Origin: Zingiber officinale
Lineage: Eukaryota > Streptophyta > Magnoliopsida > Zingiberales > Zingiberaceae
Length of the DNA: 64,000 nt
Assembly: GCF_018446385.1 (NCBI RefSeq)
Contig: NC_055987.1
Location: 4,361,705-4,425,704, forward strand
Reading direction: 5' to 3'
Made by a program: the position numbers and the translations under genes. This document shows positions 54,357 to 64,000 of the stretch, piece by piece. The notes beneath the pieces are model-generated. The model was not told the DNA's origin. It made no database searches and saw only the letters and a list, made by a program, of their open reading frames with translations. Each line of letters begins with the position of its first letter. Position 1 is the first letter of the stretch.

Positions 54357-55682
54357 TCAGCACATTTTAGTGAAGTCATCAATAAAGGCAATGTAATAGA
54401 GACTACCCTTTAAAGAAGGTGTTCTTTGAGGCCCTGAAACATCCGTGTGAATCAATTGCAACTTCCTTGAAGTTCTGCCAGTTGACTTGGAGAATGGTTT
54501 TCTATTGAGCTTACCGAATTGACATGCCCTACAATATGAAATCTGATCAGCAAATTCTGGAAGCTCTTCTAGAATCATCTTGGATTTCATTTGCAGCATT
54601 CCTTGGTGATGATAATGCCCGAGTCTCTTGTGCCAAATCTCAGTGACATTTTCACGAATTGAGAAAGCAGTTTGCTCCTCCTCTAATGGTTTTAGAGCAA
54701 AGCTTTTGCCTTTCATCTTTATCTTAAAGATATCTTGATTGGCTGCATCTTTAATAAGGCAAAAATTGTCTTCGAAAACAACTTTAAATCCCTTTTCAAT
54801 CAACTGACCAACACTCAACAAATTTTGATAAATTTCAGGAACAAAAAGAACCTCAGAGATGAGTTTTGTACCTGAACAATTGGTTATGGTAATCATTCCC
54901 TTTCCTTTGACTGAAATATAATCACCATTTCCTATTCTTACTTTGGTGATTTTAGTTGGGTGCAAGTCTTTGAACAGTTCCTTGTCATTGGTCATATGAT
55001 TGGTGCAACCACTGTCAATTAGCCAACTCTCAGTTTCTACATTGCTTGCAAAACAAGTTGCTACAAAAAGTTGATCCTCGTCTTGATCAGCAACTTTAGT
55101 CTCTTCTTCTTGCTGTGGATTCTTATTTTTGCAAATGACAGCTTCATGTCCCATTTGATTACATTTTCTGCATTTTGCATCGGGTCTTCTCCAACATTTG
55201 AAAGGTGGATGACCTTTTTTGCCACAATGATGACATGGAGGATAATTCACTTTTGCACCAGCTTTCTTGTCTCCTGCCTTGTTCTTATTGCCCATTAATG
55301 AACCTTCTCCTATTGCTTGAGGATTCTTGTTTTTCTGTTTTCTGAAATTGCCAACATCATTATGCCTGGCCGGTAAGGCTCCTTCAATTTCTCCCTCTCG
55401 CCTCATTGCACGCCTCTGTTCTTGTGCTTGTAAGGCGTTCAAGAGTTCTGCCAATGTAATTCTGGTCAAATCCTTCGTATTTTCGAAAGTAGTGATGGTA
55501 GTCTCAAACCTTTCGGGCAGAGTTACAATAATTTTCTCAACAATTCTTGAGTCTGTCAATGAAGAACCTAGTAATCGAACTCGATTTGCTATCCCAAGAA
55601 GTCTGTCAGCATACTCCTTGATGGTCTCTGTTTTCTTCATTTTCTGCATCTCAAAATCATGAATTAGATTCAACACCTGCAT
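54357..55682 (-). CDS. Copia gag (C-terminal part), protease and start of integrase
   Basis: 441 codons. UBN2-type gag (KTETIKEYADRLLGIANRVR) is followed by two zinc knuckles CHHCGKKGHPPFKC and CRKCNQMGHEAVIC. Protease begins at SWLIDSGCTNHMTNDKELF, with the D-S-G active site. The pre-integrase zinc region reads WHKRLGHYHHQGML...CRACQFGK, then the integrase start LIHTDVSGPQRTPS and FIDDFTKMC, where the frame breaks. The protein would be cleaved into capsid, protease and integrase. Confidence 0.92.
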   Translation of the reverse strand: MQVLNLIHDFEMQKMKKTETIKEYADRLLGIANRVRLLGSSLTDSRIVEKIIVTLPERFETTITTFENTKDLTRITLAELLNALQAQEQRRAMRREGEIEGALPARHNDVGNFRKQKNKNPQAIGEGSLMGNKNKAGDKKAGAKVNYPPCHHCGKKGHPPFKCWRRPDAKCRKCNQMGHEAVICKNKNPQQEEETKVADQDEDQLFVATCFASNVETESWLIDSGCTNHMTNDKELFKDLHPTKITKVRIGNGDYISVKGKGMITITNCSGTKLISEVLFVPEIYQNLLSVGQLIEKGFKVVFEDNFCLIKDAANQDIFKIKMKGKSFALKPLEEEQTAFSIRENVTEIWHKRLGHYHHQGMLQMKSKMILEELPEFADQISYCRACQFGKLNRKPFSKSTGRTSRKLQLIHTDVSGPQRTPSLKGSLYYIAFIDDFTKMC

Positions 55683-56024
55683 TCCACGAATTCTTTCATC
55701 TCCTTCATATTCTGACTTGAGATAATCCTAGATCTCCTTTGCCGTCTGAAGAGACATGATTCGAGAAAATATAGTGGCTGAAACTGCAGCAAACAAACAA
55801 GCTTTAGCCTTTGACTTCTTCGTCTTCTTCTCCTTATGTACTTTGATCTGAGCCATGGTAGGATTTGCAGGAAGTACAGGAATTTCGTAATCAACGTCGA
55901 GTGCTTCCCAAAGATCCAAAGCATCCAAGTATGTCTCCATGTGTACTGCCCATATCTGGTAATTATCTCCATCGAACACTGGTGGAGAAATAGTAGAGAA
56001 ACTTGCTTCTGTTTCTATGGTGTG
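55683..56024 (-). pseudogene. Copia gag N-terminus with lost start and a stop
   Basis: The frame reads ETEASFSTISPPVFDGDNYQ then IWAVHMETYLDALDLWEALD, the usual copia gag start. The codon expected to be ATG is ATA (near 56024). A TAG at 55725-55727 replaces tryptophan in KEIWDYLKSEYEGDERI, after which the frame enters the downstream gag ORF. These two changes, with the 54350 break, are the only obvious lesions. Confidence 0.8.
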
Positions 56025-56068
56025 TTAAAGTTACACAGGTCCCTTAAGAAGAAGGCTCTGATACCATC

Positions 56069-56224
56069 TGTTGTAAAAGTAAATAAAAACTGAGCAGAAC
56101 AGTACTTCTTCTTCTGCTTTAGATACAAATAAAAAGAACTAAGGAAATAACTTCCACTAACTGCTATAATTTCTACTAACTGCAATAAACATTTATGAAC
56201 TACTTCTAAAGCATAGTTTTAACA
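56069..56224 (-). repeat. 5' LTR of the Ty1/copia element (156 bp)
   Basis: TGTTGTAAAAG...TTTTAACA, followed by GTATT. Almost identical to the left LTR apart from its 26-bp duplication. Confidence 0.92.
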
Positions 56225-57240
56225 GTATTTACATGGTTTGGCTGCTCGAGGAGTTCACTATCTACATCGACCTGGGCCAATCTTACAGGATATTTGATTG
56301 ATAGTGCTTACAGTGAGTGCACTAGTCCATTTTATGCCTTGTTAGTTTTGACGAAAGCTTCATACAATACAAAATTTAGTCAAGAAGTTTATGGATTCAT
56401 TACAGCTCGTTCTTACGAGCTTGGGAAGGAAAGAGGCTACGTGAGTGAGAGCCCGTTCACCTTCATCTTTCTCTCTTCCTTTCTGGATTGTTTATCTCTG
56501 TTTTTGTTTTTTTCACTTTGTTTAAAGCACAAATTTACTTTAGCAAAACTGTTTGAGCTTTTAATATATGTGAAGACATTTTACTGGCATTTTACCTACT
56601 GAAAATTACTTCATTAAGTAACCTTAAATTGTTGCAATTGTATGCTTGTATGGTCTGAATCTCTTAAGCTCTGCTATTCCTCGTTTTTTGTATTTCTGCT
56701 AGACTTGCTATTAATCGATTCTTAACTTGTCTTATGACACATGGCCTGATGATAATTTCTTTCCTTCGGATCAATATTCTAGTTTGTCGCTGCTATTGCT
56801 GCAATCAAGAAAGGATGGTCGATCTAAAAAGGAGCTTCTCAAATTCTTAAATGGGAATTCAGCAGATTCTGCTGACAGTGACAGGGTATGTTGCTTCATA
56901 CACAGTGATCAACAAATGCTTCAAATAGGGTTTCGTTAGATTGGCTGGACCGTGTGGATCTAGACAATGGACTGCATGAGTTGATTTCATGTAATAAGTC
57001 ATACAATTAGGATAGATTATTTATTTAAGAAATCAATTAGCATTACAGAGAAAAAGAACATAGGGTTTCTTTTTTCATAATTATCGATGGAATATTTGAT
57101 GATCACTGAGGAACTTGGAGGATAAGTTAAAATGACAAGTTTGGCAGCTTTGAGTTTCATCATAGTTGTAGCACCAAATAATTCAGAGTCCAAGAGTCTT
57201 GTGCATGGTTTTGGAGGTGGATTCGGTCAGAAACGGCATT
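56225..57240 (+). pseudogene. Exon-like remnants of an unrecognised gene
   Basis: Removing the copia element restores a 3' splice site TTCTTCTTTGTTAG followed by the open stretch YLHGLAARGVHYLHRPGPIL. A second block reads SYNTKFSQEVYGFITARSYE-LGKERGY and ends at GTGAGT (56335-56441). A third reads SDQYSSLSLLLLQSRKDGRS-KKELLKFLNGNSADSADSDR and ends at AGG|GTATGT (56755-56884). A fourth, NNSESKSLVHGFGGGFGQKR, lies near 57175. I cannot join them into one frame or name the gene. The second block has a decayed copy at 14990-15180. Confidence 0.35.
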
Positions 57241-57394
57241 TTATGTTCACATTTTCATAAATTGCCGAAATGTAAATATAGATAAGTTAAAATTTATTTT
57301 TTTTTCTCTACAAGATGTGATGATGATATAATTTTGTAAAAACAATCCTCTACTAGAGGCATGATTAACATAAGAATTTAATAAATAATTTAAA

Positions 57395-60300
57395 AAAATA
57401 TCAATAACAACAACAACTAAACTTTTTCCTACTAGGCGAGGTCGGTTGTATGAATCTTTTTATGTCATTGAGCTCTATCTCCTATTATATCATCATCTAT
57501 ATTTAAATAAATTTTATTTTATTTTATTATTACTAATCAAGTCTTTGTTGGTCTTCCTCTTCCTCGTTTGATATGTATGTTTATCATAGTTTCACATCGC
57601 TTAACTGGAGCAGTTATTGGTCGTCTAAGTACATGTCCGTACCATCTTAAACGTGTCTCTTGGAGTTTTTCATCAATAAATGCAACTCCGACTTTCTCTC
57701 TAATGTTCTCATTTCTTATTTTGTCCATCCTCGTGTGTCCACACATCCACCTTAACATCATCATCTCTGCAACTCTCATCTTCTGCTCATGTGCTCGAGT
57801 CATAGCCCAACATTCAGCTCCATATAACATAGCAGGTCTAACTACGGTTTTATAGAACTTACCTTTAAGTTTAAGAGGTACTTTACGGTCACATAAAACA
57901 CTCGACGCTCCCCTCCATTTCATTCATCCTGCTTGTATTTTATATAAAACATCTTTCTCAATCTCTCCATCGTTTTGTAAAATGATCCTAAATATTTAAA
58001 TCTCTCGGTTCAGAGCAACTTGTCCTCTCCTATCTTAATAATTGTTTCATTACTTCTGATATTGCTAAACTTAAATTCCATATATTCTGTCTTTAATCTA
58101 CTATGTTTAAAACCTTTACCTTCTAGTGTTTTCCTCCAAGATTCTAGTTTAGCATTTACTCCTTCACGTGTTTCATCTACTAAAATAATATCATATGCAA
58201 ACAGCATGCACCACGGTACTGTGTCTTGAATGTGCACAGTGAGTTCGTCCATAATTAGTATAAAAAGATAAGGACTTAGAGTTGATCCTTGATGTAATCC
58301 TATCTTTATTGAAAATGCTTCAGTTACTTCGCCTGAATCTTTATTCTGGCCATTACATCCTCAGACATATCTTTAATTAGTTAAATATATATTATGCTAA
58401 CACCTCTCTTTTCTAGAATTCTCCAGATAATTTCTCTTGGGACTCTATCATAAGATTTTTCTAAGTCAATGAATACCATGTGTAGATCTTATTTTTGCTC
58501 TCGATATTTTTCAATTAATTGTCTAAGAAGATGTATAGCTTCTATTGTCAACCTTCCAGGTATGAACTCAAATTGATTTTCTGTCACTGTAGTCTCCCTC
58601 CTTAATCTTTTTTCTATTACTTTTTTCCAAAGTTTCATAGTATACTCATTAGTTTAATACCTCTATAGTTTGCATAATTTTGCATGTCTCCCTTGTTCTT
58701 ATATAAGGGAACTAGAGTACTTATCCTCCATTGATCAGACATTTTTTCGTTTTCAATATCATATTAAATAATTTTATAAGTCATTCAATATCTTGTTTCC
58801 CTAGGCACTTCCATACCTCTATCGGAATATCATACGGTCCAATGGCTTTTCCATTGGGCATCTCATTTAAAGTTTGTTTTACTTCTGAACTTTGAATTCT
58901 ACGATAAAAATTAAAATTTCTATGCTCATTTGACCTACTTAAATTACCTAAGTTAAGTTGGTTACATAAACCTTCATTAAAAAGTTGATGAAAATACCTC
59001 TTCCACCGCTCTTTTATTTCTCCATCGTTTACTAATACTCTATTACATTTATCTTTAATACATTTTATTTGGTTTAGATCTCTTGTTTTCCTTTCTCTCA
59101 CTTTAGCTATTCTATAAATCTCTCTTTTCCCTTCTTTTGTATCCAATTTTTGATATAATCGTTCAAAAGTTTCATTTTTTACTTCACTCACTACTTTCTT
59201 AGCTTCTTTCTTGGCCATTGTATATTTTTTAAGTTTTCCTCGTTCTTACAAATATATAATTCCTTATAAGCTATTCATTTTTCCTTCACTTTCTCTTGTA
59301 CTTTCACATTCCACCACCAAGATTCTTTACTTAGTGGTACATGTCCCTTTGACTCACCAAGTACACTCTTAGCTACTATTTTCAACTTTGATATCATCCT
59401 ATCTCATGTTGTATTAGAGTCATCGTATATTTCACCTAATGCTTGTACTTCTACCTTCTACTTAAATATATTTTGCTTCCCATCCTTTAACTTCCACCAC
59501 TTAATTCTAGGAATCGTATATATTTTCTTTCTATTGATACTATGTTTGAGGCATATATCCAACACTACTAACCTATGTTGGGTAGTTAAGCTTTCTCCAG
59601 GGATAACTTTGCAATCTTTAGAAATTTTTCTATCCTTCTTCCTAACCATAAGAAAGTCAATTTGGGATTTATTATTCCCACTTTTGAATGTGACTAAGTG
59701 TTCTTCTCTTTTCTTAAAAAAACGTATTAGCTAATATAAGGTCATATCTATCGCAAAATCTAATATAGTTTTCTCTTCCTCATTCCTCATCCCAAACCCA
59801 TAATTCCCATGTACTCTCTCATATTTCTCATTTTTCATTCCAACATGCACATTTAGATCACCTCCTATTAAAATCATTTTATTTGGTGGAATATTTTATA
59901 ATATTTCATCTAAGTCCTCCCAAAACCTTGATTTGGTAGCTTCATCTAATCCTACCTGTGGTGCATATATGCTAATTATATTCATAGTTTCCTTCACCAT
60001 TATTATCTTAAGGGTTATAATCCTATCCCCTTTTCTAACTACTCCTACAACTTCATCCTTTAACAAACTATCTACAATAATACTCACTCCATTTCTTGCT
60101 TTACTCTTTCCAGTGTACCATAACTTAAAACTGAGTTCTCTATCATCTTTGCCTTCTCGCCTATCCATTTTGTCTCTTGCACACACAAAATACTAATTCT
60201 TCTCCTAATCATCATATCTATTATTTCCATTGATTTACCAGTGAGAGTTCTCATGTTCCATGTTCTAAATCTTAGATTATTAATCTTTCTATCATATTTG

Positions 60301-60645
60301 TTCTTATCCAACCTATGTTGTGAGAACTCTTGCCTATTTAACACTACACCCAAGTTCTCATAGAGATGTAGCGGTCCTTACTAAAACGTTACAGTCGGAC
60401 CCTGTAACACGAACTCTTGCATATTTAGCACTACACCCGAGTTCTGGAGATATAGCGGTCCTTGCCGAGATGTTACAGTCGGACCTTGTAACGCGTTCCT
60501 TCCGGAGAACAACCTAGCATTAGCACAATAGTTTAATTGATTCATTCATTGAATATTTGCTATAGTTTTGATGCTTGCTGGCAACCTAACGCAACCCTCC
60601 TCCTTTATCCGGACTTGGGACCGGTCATGACCGGGCATCATGGGC
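57395..60645 (-). mobile_element. RTE-clade LINE (non-LTR retrotransposon), decayed
   Basis: Minus strand. The 5' end carries GATGCCCGGTCATGACCGGT, then GGATAAAGGAGGAGGGTTGC (60640-60590), followed by a duplicated segment. Endonuclease: RTWNMRTLTGKSMEI...CVQETKW (60353-60084) and SIYAPQVGLDEATKSRFW. Reverse transcriptase: LNEMPNGKAIGPYDIPIEVW (59218-58781) and the active-site region LFAYDIILVDETREGVNAKL (58252-58010). C-terminus: YGAECWAMTRAHEQKMRVAE and RLRWYGHVLRRP (57923-57537). It ends at a (GTT)n-like tail near 57395. Frameshifts and stops are frequent, and the catalytic FADD is FAYD. An intact copy would nick DNA and copy its own RNA at the nick. Confidence 0.88.
60324..60500 (-). repeat. 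87-bp tandem duplication in the LINE 5' region
   Basis: GAACTCTTGC begins at 60324 and again at 60411. Both copies contain TTTA[A/G]CACTACACCC, GTAGCGGTCCTT/ATAGCGGTCCTT and GTTACAGTCGGACC. 5' repeats of this kind may act as internal promoter units. Confidence 0.85.
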
Positions 60646-61452
60646 GGAGTTAATTTAAAAGATTATCACATATATTTTTATTTATGTTGTAATTTATTTA
60701 TTCAAAAATTTAACAAGCATGTACAAATATTTAGTAAGCATATGAATTTAACCTTAATGAAGATTTCTTATAATTACAATAGATTAGTATTATCAAAAAA
60801 TAGTGAAAATAATAAAGACTCAAATTAAAAGTTGGATCTATCTTTTTCTCAATTGGGTTCTACAAAATTAAAGAAGCCAAATATTTTTTTCCTTCCTTTG
60901 ATTCAAGATCTCAATAAAAATATACAAATCTTATTTCATCTATTAAGCAAAATTTTAAAAGAAAAATTCTCTAAATTAATAATAAAAAGAACACAAGAGA
61001 AACAAGAAATCAAATCTTCCAACTACTAAAAAATTATTTCTATTAGCATATCTTTAGTCGCTTTTTAAGAACGGAAAAGAGGAAAGAAGAAAAAAAGGTT
61101 CTTGGATTGATTTGCGAGAATCATTGAAATATGAGGAATTATATTGAACAACTATACAGGACTATATATTAGATTTTTTTTTTTTTAATTATGAGCTCCA
61201 AGAAAATGAATTTGAGTCGGATGCTCTTTTGCCTCCAGTCCCATCCTCATCCAAAGAGTGTTTTTTTTTTATCTCTTTATTAATTTAGTAGAATTTTTAA
61301 CTCCCAGGGATATGAATTGGATCACCTCTATTGACCGATCATAAATAGGGAGGGTGATGCAAATTTCAAGTAACAATTTGAACAACATATTAATGATAAT
61401 GAGACCTTACAAAGTTATCAATATGCTCTAAACAATATTTATAAGAATATAA
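60646..61452. other. AT-rich intergenic, no gene seen
   Basis: No credible coding sequence; short A/T-rich frames only. Confidence 0.4.
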
Positions 61453-61758
61453 CAACAATAATATATTTTTATCACCAATATTAGAGGTTGCACTAGGTTA
61501 AGAGCTACTGGACCTTTAGATGTGTTTAGTTAGGGATTATTTTTAATAATTTTGGTTATCTATCTAAGGTTATCAACGAAAATTCTATTTGATTTAGGTA
61601 ATCGATGATTTCCGAATAATATTTCATGCCCGACACGTCCGTAAAAAGGACATACAACCCAGAATCCAAAAACATCAAAAAATTGATTGATTAAAAATAC
61701 TATAATATTAAATAACTAGAATTTAACCAATCAGAATTAAATGCACTTTGTAAATCAT

Positions 61759-61817
<59 letters not shown>

Positions 61818-62546
61818 GCATTCACTCGCATACCCGTATGGACAGTGCAAGAAACTCTCATTAATATTCATGCATCCCTGAGAAAAATCTATGATTCACA
61901 CTAAGATATATATCCACATGTTACATAAATTTATAATGCAACCAAAATTGAATCTCAAACTAACTTACATTGATCAGAGGAAAAAAAAAACTATCTTACA
62001 CACATAAAAAAAATTCTCATATAAAGATTAATTTTTCTTATTTCAAAAAATAATCAATATATTGAAACGATGGATAATACAAATTAAAGAAGCTATTATT
62101 CTCAAGTATCTTTATTTTTTTTAACAAACTGTAAGTAAATATTTATCACAAAGTCTAGAAGTTAAAGAATTAAGAGTACACACAACATAATTATTAAACA
62201 AGTTCCACATTTAAATATAAAAGTCACAAATTCGATAATAATAATTACAGAATATTTGAATCTCAAAATGACAAATTAATATGCCATAATACTTATTTAG
62301 CAAGTTCATAGAGATATGTGAAAATTAAATAAATGCACACTGATGACATAATAAGTAAATTTTGTTCCCATTGTAAGCGATTCTAAAGACATCATATACC
62401 GTCAGAAGAACATATCACGAAACTATGATCACTTGAATATTATTATCAGTAAACTCCAACAGATGCTTTTACCGCTTGTCATATGCATAGTATGCCCTTA
62501 AAGAACCAGATCCTTCTTGTTATAATTAATTGAACCGTCCAAGTTC
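61453..62546. repeat. NLR2 downstream flank, duplicate of 15213-16109
   Basis: Parallel to the NLR1 flank, with small insertions and a longer TA microsatellite (61762-61816). Here the left part is altered (GACCTTTAGATGTGTTTAG...), a replacement of about 250 bp before homology resumes near ATGCATTCACTCGC. Confidence 0.8.
61762..61816. repeat. (TA)n microsatellite
   Basis: An uninterrupted run of about 54 bases, at the same place as the shorter run at 15405-15431 in the other duplicate. Confidence 0.95.
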
Positions 62547-64000
62547 TTATTCCAATTCCAACTTTACCTGTAAATTACATGCAATACAAGAGACAAAAAA
62601 AAAATGAGCAAGGTAAATAATGCTAATTATCAAAGATCATCTAAAAAAGGTAAAGACATTTGGGAGCTTGGACTAAAGAAAAAGAAATTGTATGGCAAAG
62701 AAACGTTGATGAATCGTATATATGTACACACGTGGAAAGAGAGAGAATGATTCTTCTATTGCGAAGATTAACTAAAAATACGATAGAAGGAATGCAAAAT
62801 AAAACCTCTCTATGCATGAAAATAACGGGCATCAAGGGTACTTACTCTCCTATTATATCTATCCACGAAGAACTTTTCTGACTGCTCCCTCAGCTTTGGA
62901 TGAACATCGCCTGAGCAAATGAAAACATCTAGTGACATGGGAAGCCCATCCTCTGGCATCGCTTGAATCTGTGGACAGTTATATATTTCTAGTCTTTCGA
63001 GAAAGGGAGAAAGTCTCATCTCTGGCAGTGATTGGAGCTGTGGACAGTTAGACACCATTAACGTTTTTAGGAAGGGAAGGCAATGCAGCAGCTCTGCCGG
63101 CAGAGATCGTAGTTTATCGCAACGAAGGAAGCTTAGAGATGTAACAGCAGTGAGGCTTCGCACCAATATCGCCTCCTCAAATATCACCTCCTCAGAACAT
63201 GACACAAATAAAAGTTCTGTGATGAATGACAGTGAGTTTCTCAGAGGAAACATTTTAAACAGAGCAATGTTGTCCACGCATAAAGTATGCAGAGATGACA
63301 ACAAGCTCGCTGATTGTTCATCTTCTACATCCAACTGAACCAGCTTAGGACATCCTACAATCTTCAATTTCTTGAGAGATTTAAGGAGTCCTAAGCACTC
63401 CATCCATCTCAACTCTTCACAGTTAGTGATGCACAAGTATTGCAGTTCTACCAAATGAACCAGAGAAATAGACGTTATGTGTGGAAAATCATTTATTTCC
63501 AATCGAGTAACTAAACGAAGGTTGTGCAAGCAGTCAAGCAAAAGTTTTTCATATTTACCACAGTCTCTCAATTCCAATTCTTTAAGTGAAGGCGGTAGAT
63601 GGCCGTCACCTTCCTCGTCATCTTCCGTTTTGCTATTTAACATGAGGCTGGGACAGTGTTGTATTGTCAATATTTCTAGGGAAGGAGGGAAGGGAGGTAA
63701 TCTCTTTAGTTTGGGACAATCGATGACACGAAGTACACGCATGCAGGGAAATAGATCTTTGCCCTCGGTCCAAGACCACTCCTCCAATGCCGGCAAATCA
63801 AATAAATAAAGCACTTCCAACTTTGGAAAACACTTGCCTTCAAATTGATGGCTCAGTTGTTTCAAAGCAGGCATGTCTTCCATGCTAAGCTCAATCAGAT
63901 GCAAACGTTGACCAATAAATGGCAGAACATCATCCCATCCCATGCAATTTACTAATTCAAGTTTTTCCAAATTGGGTAGAACTTTTGGCATCAACCAACT
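62547..64000 (-). CDS. NLR2: C-terminal LRR part of a second CNL resistance protein, continues beyond window
   Basis: Open through the window edge at 64000. It encodes LRRs very similar to the end of NLR1 (shared RSLTAVTSLSF, LLHCLPFLKTLMV, NCPQLQSLPE, IQAMPEDGLPMSLD). It has one extra LRR-sized segment of about 26 residues around YEKLLLDCLHNLRLVTRLEI that NLR1 lacks. Exon end at 62846 (phase 0, donor GTAAGT); last exon 62567-62547 encodes VKLELE and TAA. Unspliced, the frame would end at 62810 (...TLDARYFHA). No stop or frameshift is visible in this part. NB-ARC and CC domains would lie to the right of the window. Confidence 0.88.
62568..62845 (-). other. Probable last intron of NLR2 (278 bp)
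   Basis: Donor AGA|GTAAGT and acceptor TAATTTACAG|GTA. It is about 90 bp longer than the NLR1 intron, mainly through extra sequence at about 62670-62780. Confidence 0.55.

Larger units (their letters stand above)
51877..56224 (-). mobile_element. Ty1/copia retrotransposon, nearly intact, 4348 bp
   Basis: LTRs 51877-52058 and 56069-56224 flank gag and pol on the minus strand. Identical GTATT at 51872-51876 and 56225-56229 is the target-site duplication. The primer-binding site on minus is TGGTATCAGAG (56056-56066); the purine-rich tract before the left LTR is AAAGCAAGGAGGAG. Coding sequence has only a lost start codon, one stop in gag and a break between 54357 and 54347, so the insertion is recent. 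It sits at a 3' splice-site-like sequence (TTCTTCTTTGTTAG) of an unknown gene. Confidence 0.95.

Noticed and set aside
57170-57245. Molybdopterin-type oxidase (aldehyde oxidase/xanthine dehydrogenase) motif GGGFGQK
   Set aside because: Only the glycine-rich heptad resembles it; the flanking residues do not match the family and no other exon was found.

Overview
This is plant nuclear DNA, almost certainly from a monocot. The NLR gene has the N-terminus and motif set of monocot CC-NB-ARC-LRR proteins, and the repeats recall the ginger/banana order (Zingiberales); that order is an inference. The window is typical of an NLR cluster buried in transposons. Only two genes look like functional host genes, tandem CNL-type resistance-gene paralogs on the minus strand. 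NLR1 (16110-19730) appears complete. NLR2 (62547 to beyond 64000) is cut by the window edge. Their downstream flanks are also duplicated (15213-16109 and 61453-62546), so the block arose by segmental duplication and was later pushed apart to about 43 kb by insertions.

Left part, 1-9261: a large non-autonomous Ty3/gypsy (Tat-like) element. It has gag and protease, then a direct junction to the last 41 codons of integrase (RT, RNase H and most of IN are missing), a 64-bp tandem array of about 26 copies, and an antisense gene of the PF04195 type with its own TATA box. A solo LTR sits in the leader of that antisense gene, and an 871-bp 3' LTR closes the element. From 9262 to 16100 follow a PIF/Harbinger ORF1-like remnant, a SIRE-like copia LTR, a gypsy LTR fragment and an Au SINE. 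From 20133 to 28342 lie a 1.76-kb LTR, the right end of one CACTA element, a small MITE and a 370-bp foldback element.

Centre, 28343-49736: a CACTA (En/Spm) element with matching TCG target duplications, about 21.4 kb as it stands and about 8.8 kb after removing three nested insertions: a gag-only copia element, a solo gypsy LTR, and a second gag-only copia element with a perfect CTTTA duplication. It carries a decayed TNPD-type transposase, a decayed Transposase_24 gene, and a captured exon that resembles organellar monodehydroascorbate reductase.

Right part, 49737-64000: two exon-like blocks of an unknown host gene, a TRIM element six bases past their stop codon, a near-intact Ty1/copia element with perfect GTATT duplications, more exon-like remnants, an RTE-clade LINE with a damaged RT active site, and NLR2.

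The most unusual signal is in the LTRs of the copia element at 42096-49682. Each contains eight or so imperfect palindromes of about 26 bp followed by some twenty short inverted repeats. The arms of these repeats change in a compensatory way from copy to copy, as if hairpin-forming ability were kept while sequence drifted. All boundaries and family calls were read by eye, without alignment software or database searches.
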